Positions 8,825-13,051 of a stretch of 13,051 nucleotides of DNA are shown here, in pieces. The position numbers and the translations under genes were made by a program. The DNA is taken from assembly GCA_009193035.1 (NCBI GenBank), contig SWDT01000203.1, forward strand, positions 1-13,051, given 5' to 3'. Source of the DNA: Halicephalobus mephisto (Eukaryota > Nematoda > Chromadorea > Rhabditida > Panagrolaimidae). Position 1 is the first letter of the stretch; the number at the start of each line of letters is the position of its first letter. Below the pieces are notes generated by a model. The model was not told the origin of the DNA. It did no database searches and saw nothing but the letters and a program-made list of their open reading frames with translations.

Positions 8825-10029
8825 GGATTCCACTCGATTTACAATAATTTTTAGAAGCATGCTGATCTCACTACATGGGTACCCTTCAACAAAAGGCTTC
8901 CATATTCGACGAACCTAACGTAAAGGACTATTCAATTAAGTTGGCTTACGAACTAATTTCGTTGGGTAATTCTTTGAAGTAAATGGTGATAGTAATATTT
9001 TGACTATAAATAATTTATTTTAGGGAATCGAATTTTTTCAAAGCTTATTCTAAATTTGAATCGATTTACGATAAGAAACGTTCGAAGTACTTTCGGTTGA
9101 TTGACAAACATCTGGATTCCCTGGAGAAAACTGCAAAATCATATTTCGAAGAATTCTACTTTAACTTGCAAAGGTCGAAACCGAAAGTAAGATTTGCTAT
9201 GAAAGAAGAAGGGACCCGCCCTGGATAATCGTTATTGTCGACCATTGCCAAGGAGCCACGAAGTATTTCATGAAGACCGGCCATGATGCAGGACCCGCAG
9301 AGTCAGCTGTTCGTTGCCCTCCGAATTTAAAGGAATTATTCGCATACAAGTTGCTGGAGCGGATTGGGGTATTTTTCATTTATTTCCTTTTATTAGTTAT
9401 GTGTTATTATTTAGGCTGGTCCAATCGTCCATTTCCCCGACAATAGTTACACAACTGTATTTGTTTGTTATATTGCAACAGAGGAGATCCAAGGTCTAAG
9501 GGTAATTAAAGAATTGGGAGACGAAGAATTGACAGATGGTGGGTTCAGATCGATAGTTCGAGAAAAGATCGTTCAGGTAACCGATATCTTTAAGACGATA
9601 TCACTCGTTAATTATTTTCAGGCGTACCTTATTTTATTCCTATTCGCGATTAGCGGATTTGAATGAAGAGAATTTTGGTCTCAATGCAAAACATGGTCTG
9701 TTCGATATTCGACTTCTGGGTGAACAATATCAATGGACCGGATAAGGGCCTGGCTCACTTCCTTGACCCTGAAGCAAATTTCGGGATGGGATGGGAGAAC
9801 AGATACCTCCTTTTGAAAGAAGCCAATGAGGAATCGAGGAGAATGATCGCCAAAGACATCTCTGAAGCAGTGGAATATATCCGAAAACCTGGCGTTCGCT
9901 GAGAGAGATCTGCAATCGATCAAAGATAAGTTCCAAGCACACAGCGTTGAATTTGCAAAAGAAACGGAAGATCTCGATAAGTACATTAGTTCGATTAGTG
10001 ACAGATTGAAGGCTTTTGAATCAATGTAA
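8490..10029 (+). pseudogene. Ubiquitin-like plus kinase-like gene, copy B, decayed
   Basis: Exon structure parallels copy A: 8490-8564, 8611-8766, 8855-8978, 9024-9368, 9415-9576, 9622-10029, with introns of 45-88 nt. ATG at 8490 gives MQLLIDLQDHEGQSHRNVKF. Breaks: exon 2 is three bases shorter than in A through several single losses and reads into a stop; a shift in exon 3 near 8877; a shift near 9230 just before IVIVDHCQGATKYFMKTG; a shift near 9650 before DLNEENFGL; another near 9695 before IFDFW; and another near 9890 in the tail. Family residues remain readable between the breaks: Lys of FMKT, Glu of LKELFAYK, GAGP, Asn of ENFG and Asp of FDFW, with the last two again 12 residues apart once the shift is allowed for. 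The tail is charged and helical, ending at TAA 10027-10029. Its protein is only distantly similar to copy A beyond exon 2. Confidence 0.75.
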
Positions 10030-10139
10030 TTTTTTGCTATAAAGTTAATTCGTACTCTTGTGAAAAGTATCAAATTTGCAAGTGGGTGAATGGTGTCCTA
10101 GAAACCCCTTTCACATACTACTAACATTCCGGTCCAGAC

Positions 10140-10256
10140 ATGATCACAGCTGAGATGATTCTCGCAGGCGGCCACACTCTCCACATACCTTGCAAGGAAC
10201 GCCTTCCCGAAGCAGTGAAAAGAAAGCAAAATGATTTTCATTCGCAAGAAAGGTAA
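10140..10256 (+). other. Unassigned exon-like 38-codon open frame
   Basis: The 38-codon frame (with AGGHTLHIPCKERLPEAVKR) is less AT-rich than its surroundings. It is preceded by TACTAAC, a strong branch-point sequence at about 10119-10125, and CCGGTCCAG, a plausible acceptor, and followed by GAAAGGTAACAG, a plausible donor near 10252. It may be an exon of a lost or unrecognised gene. I see no family match. The rest of 10030-10338 holds nothing recognisable. Confidence 0.2.
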
Positions 10257-10338
10257 CAGTAGTATAGTAGTACTCATTCTGGCTCACCACATTCCCCTCC
10301 CGAGGGTTTGTGCTATTTTATGCAATCTAGTCAATTTT

Positions 10339-10690
10339 TTCTTGATTTAAATGTTTATTATGAACAACAAAGTTGTCCAAGACTTTCGAAGAAACTCTAC
10401 ACCATTGACTAATTACGATATTACAAATCTAGCAAATGAATTAAAGATAAACAATTTTAGAGTATTCATGCGAAATACTCTTCCAGACAGATTAATAAAA
10501 TAGAAAGTGAAGTCATAAATTTAGATATTAGTAAAAATACTGGTACTCATTGAGTTTGTTAGTATAAAAATAAAGAAAAGTGTCAGTATTTCGATTCCTT
10601 TGGATTGGATCCTCCTATTGAATCACATAATTGCTTAAATTCAGAAATTTAATACACATCACCGTGGTTATTATTGTTTATTTATTTTAA
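10339..10690 (+). pseudogene. Polinton protease relic, copy 2 (R1 copy b), cut at TTAA
   Basis: Second copy of the adenain-like protease relic. It has a longer N-terminus than copy 1 (an additional 12 or so codons before LTNYDI) and FMRNTLPD. It shares with copy 1 the loss of frame after the first block and TGA directly after GTH. It has in addition a TAG in the next few codons, and the nucleophile Cys of the CGYYC motif is Arg (CGT). The gene stops at TTAA (10687-10690), where the R2 element begins; the remaining 3' part is found inverted at 12382-12466. Confidence 0.75.
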
Positions 10691-11143
10691 CACTCGGAGG
10701 CCCGATTGTAATTCGGGTTGCTTTTGGTAGATTTTGATATCCTGAGTTTAACTATATGTAACTTTCCAGAAAATTTTTTGGCTGGATACATGAAAAATAA
10801 GGTTGAAAATTTGTCTGTCAGGAGACCCGAAAAATGTTAATAATTTCATTAATATGTGATTTCAAAAAACACCGATATATACGTCAAAGTCGAGAGATGA
10901 TTACCTATCAAACGATATATGAACCATTCATATCCGTTCATTTAGAGCCGAGATACAACCATTTTCCCTACCATCCCAACATCATTTCTATTAGACTTTT
11001 TTTTCTCAACTTGGGAAATAAGGAACGTGCTCTCGTGTGTACTTAGACCAACAATAGTTCTGACGTTTCATGATGAGAAACTGAACTCTTTACATTTGTA
11101 TTCTGAAGAAAACCCTTCTTCAAAGGTACCAACAACAACAACA
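10691..11143. repeat. Repeat R2, copy a: presumed left end of a TTAA-targeting element
   Basis: About 450 bp repeated in the same orientation at 12467-12925 with scattered substitutions and small indels. It starts right after TTAA with CACTCGGAGGCCCGATTG, which includes a CCCGA/TCGGG-type small hairpin, and ends at an ACAACAACAACAT run. Both copies start at a TTAA inside protease sequence. I take it as one end of a piggyBac-type element. Open frames in it (such as 10834-11046) look fortuitous. Confidence 0.7.
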
Positions 11144-11239
11144 TGGATTCTTTTACCCATAGGTCTTTATTTTTGTAAAATTTCTATAGTAATCTCTTTA
11201 GAAAAATACCAGCATTTTTTAGTTTCTAATAAAAGTGAC

Positions 11240-12043
11240 ATATCGTTTATTGAAATATAGCGATACCGTCTTCCGGCATTGGAACACTCTTTACAAAAAA
11301 CACGATCAAAACTTTTTTTTTTTAATATGAATCTTACAAAGAAAGTTCTTACATATAGCGCATCTAATATGGATAGTTTTTGCATATCGAGAGCCGCAAT
11401 CATAACACTTCCCCGCTGTATTTGAACGAAATTGAATTAGACTTCTTTCTCTAAGTGTTTTTTATTAGCAGGTGAAGGCGTTTATGGCTCTTCAGTGCAA
11501 GTGTTGCAACTATATTGAGCATTCAGATGGCTATTACAAACTGTTCTCTTATAGATTGTACATTTTTTCATAATGAATACTGCCAGCTCAAGTGGCAATC
11601 CGACCTTATTTGGTCGGGTAGTACCAAGCCATGGTATTTTTCCTTCTTAAAAGAAAGGCCATTTTTATATTCGTTATATCTAAGATTCTAAATAGAATGC
11701 TTAAGTTTTTTATTATTAATTATTGTGAAAATTACTTATTCAGAATCTCTTCAGTGAAGAATTTCATAAAATGATCAACTTCTTGTCTTTCGTCAGTTAG
11801 GTTCCTGACTTCATAGGGAAATGGATCCAGAAGAGGTTCATTGAGATTTGATCTTTTGTCAGTCCAAGGACGACCTACTGAAGCGGGATAAATTCTTCTT
11901 GATGACTGCGAAGTAGTAACTTCAGATTCATGATTTCGAAGTAGATCATCATAGTCTCCTTCTTCGAAAACATCAAAAAGCTCGAATCCTTGATAATTAT
12001 ACTCAGAATCAGAAGAATAATCTTCATCTTCAGAGTGGTTCAT
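11240..12043 (-). pseudogene. piggyBac-like transposase relic, catalytic core deleted
   Basis: Read right to left. ATG at 12043 opens an acidic N-terminus (EDEDYSSDSEYN), then HFMKFFTEEIL, continuing across a 48-nt GT..AG intron (11735-11688) to an ILDITN block; this matches the piggyBac transposase entry motif (FF.ddLL..Iv.eTN). The frame closes about 28 codons later. The approximately 400-residue DDE core is absent. At 11407 the C-terminal cysteine-rich domain appears: CYDC, then CAIC, a further Cys and a His (C-x2-C ... C-x2-C-x4-C-x2-H), then after a shift in a long T run (about 11316-11327) FCKEC. This cross-brace zinc domain binds piggyBac ends. Both ends kept and the middle lost fits an internal-deletion derivative. 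It lies next to R2, which starts at TTAA, the piggyBac target. It cannot be catalytic. Confidence 0.65.
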
Positions 12044-12110
12044 TGTAAAAGTATAGAACAAAAACAAACAAAACTGATGATTAAATAATGTTGTGTTGAA
12101 ATCCTTATGG

Positions 12111-12289
12111 TAGCAGGAACTGCATCAGCTCATGAAAAGCTAAAATTTAAGGGATTATCTGTTAAAAAATAATGCGATAAAAGTGCTCTGCATGGGGGAA
12201 AGTTATTCTGGGAATGGAGTTTAGCTGGACAAAATTTTCTAAAAAATGAATTGGGCAATAGACGCCAAGAAACAAAAATGCGCGCCACT
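12111..12289 (-). promoter_or_regulatory. Third copy of the Ubl-kinase gene 5' flank and start
   Basis: The minus strand matches the 5' flank of genes A and B: GCGCGCCACT, then CTTTTATC..GCATGGG-type blocks and CTTAAATTTTAGC, followed by ATGCAGTTCCTGCT at 12125-12112, close to ATGCAACTCCTGAT of gene B. Similarity stops after about five codons. On this strand it leads directly toward the piggyBac-like ORF whose ATG is at 12043. It may be a captured promoter or a truncated gene copy; there is no evidence of activity. Confidence 0.6.
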
Positions 12290-12381
12290 TTAAAAAAAAT
12301 AAAGTGCATTGAGTGATGTTATAAACAGCAAGGAGTAGTTAAAAGGTATATTTAGTAAAATAAAATTGATACATTAAAAAA

Positions 12382-12466
12382 CGCTCTGATTATCACAAAA
12401 TCTAATTTCATGGATCTACTGCATATTTGCACAACTTCTTAAAATCATTTTCTCCAATAACTTTAA
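12382..12466 (-). pseudogene. Polinton protease 3' end plus polymerase tip, third fragment, inverted
   Basis: The reverse complement of this stretch matches 1185-1267: TTAAAG..ATTGGAGAAA, then TTTAAG, then GTAGATCCATGA and ATTAGATTTTGTGATAA. On the + strand the latter reads as the last polymerase codons (YHKI then TAA). It begins, in protease direction, at TTAA (12466-12463), exactly where copy 2 breaks off. The 12290-12381 stretch is AT-rich with no gene. Confidence 0.65.
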
Positions 12467-12925
12467 CATCGGAGGCCCGATTGTAATTCGGGTTGCTTTT
12501 GGTAGATTTTGATATCCCTGAGTTTAACTATATGTAACTTTCCGAAAAATTTTTTGGCTGGACACATGAAAAAATAAGTTGAAAATTTGTCTGTCAGGAG
12601 ACCCGAAAAATGTTAATAATTTCATTATATATGTGATTTAAAAAAACACCGATATATACGTTAGAACCGAGAGAATATTACCACTATCGAACGATATATG
12701 AACCATTCATATCCATTCATTTAGAGCGCAAGATACAACCATTTTCCATAACACCCCACATCATTTCTATTAGACTCTTTTTTTCTCAACTTGGGAAGAT
12801 AAGGAACGTGCTCTCGTGTGTACTTAGACCAATAATAGTTCTGACGTTTCACGATGAGAAACTGAACTCTTTACATTTGTTTCTGAAGAAAACCCTTCTT
12901 CAAAGGTACCAACAATAACAACATA
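12467..12925. repeat. Repeat R2, copy b
   Basis: Direct copy of 10691-11143, beginning CATCGGAGGCCCGATTG after TTAA and ending at an ACAATAACAACAT run. It lies beside the inverted protease 3' fragment and so may be the other terminal repeat of the same element after an inversion. The last 126 bases of the window (12926-13051) share nothing with the sequence after R2a and show no gene. Confidence 0.7.
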
Positions 12926-13051
12926 GGTTAGTTTATAAAAGAAACCATGTCTCTTTTTTTGATATAAGATGGTTTTTGAATTCTTAATTTTCCCTCTAAG
13001 AATAATTTGAATGGCAAGCACGGTTTTTGGCTGCCGATATTACTACCATCC

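Noticed and set aside
9681..10073. 130-codon open frame on the minus strand
   Set aside because: It runs antisense to the last exon of gene B, whose family motifs and tail are on the + strand; it has no recognisable motif.
10697..10717. CCCGATTGTAATTCGGG as a tRNA T-arm of a SINE
   Set aside because: The loop does not fit the TTCRA consensus on either strand and no A box precedes it.
10834..11260. Two overlapping plus-strand open frames in and after R2a
   Set aside because: The second R2 copy does not preserve these frames and there is no known motif.
10691..12925. R2 copies as LTRs of a retrotransposon
   Set aside because: They start at TTAA with no TG..CA ends, the flanking protease sequence differs in orientation at each copy, and no gag or reverse transcriptase lies between them.

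Overview
The window reads as AT-rich nuclear DNA from an invertebrate animal. The genes are split by very short GT..AG introns (36-96 nt where boundaries are clear, one of 205 nt), acceptors end in TTTTAG or TTTTCAG, and the intergenic DNA is packed with animal transposon debris. A nematode is my best guess, because I recall uncharacterised nematode proteins resembling the main gene family, but the sequence alone does not prove it. Most of the longer open frames are exons or decayed fragments rather than complete genes.

Host-type genes. Three paralogues of one family are present: the 3' end of copy 0 (1-703, +), a nearly complete copy A (6480-4783, -) and a decayed copy B (8490-10029, +). A and B start divergently. 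Where the N-terminus is visible it is a ubiquitin-like domain, followed by a helical linker, a kinase-like domain (candidate beta-3 Lys, alpha-C Glu, catalytic-loop Asn, metal-binding Asp in an xVDF-type motif) and a charged helical tail. A carries one in-frame stop and B several frameshifts. A separate charged, coiled-coil-like gene or pseudogene (about 3812-2945, -) is broken by a 297-bp GC-rich insertion.

Layout. 1-703 copy 0; 703-751 a 3' hairpin; 882-2787 Polinton/Maverick (adintovirus-like) relics: protease (+), DNA polymerase B C-terminal half (-), packaging ATPase (+); 2945-3812 coiled-coil gene with its insertion; 4025-4790 polymerase B N-terminal relic (+); 4783-6480 gene A (-); 6142-8824 a large inverted repeat holding the A and B promoters and first exons, its spacer filled by two TE-like inserts (6921-7671 and 7681-8050); 8490-10029 gene B; 10339-10690 second protease relic; 10691-12925 a piggyBac-like region with 440-460 bp end repeats, a core-deleted transposase, a third copy of the Ubl-gene promoter and a third Polinton fragment.

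How it fits together. The Polinton fragments are all disabled and appear in both orientations. A TTAA-targeting element appears to have split one protease copy, and the two halves now lie in opposite orientations, suggesting a later inversion. The 5' ends of genes A and B are far more alike than their bodies, which points to gene conversion or capture of a shared promoter plus ubiquitin-like exon module. No tRNA, rRNA or CRISPR was recognised.
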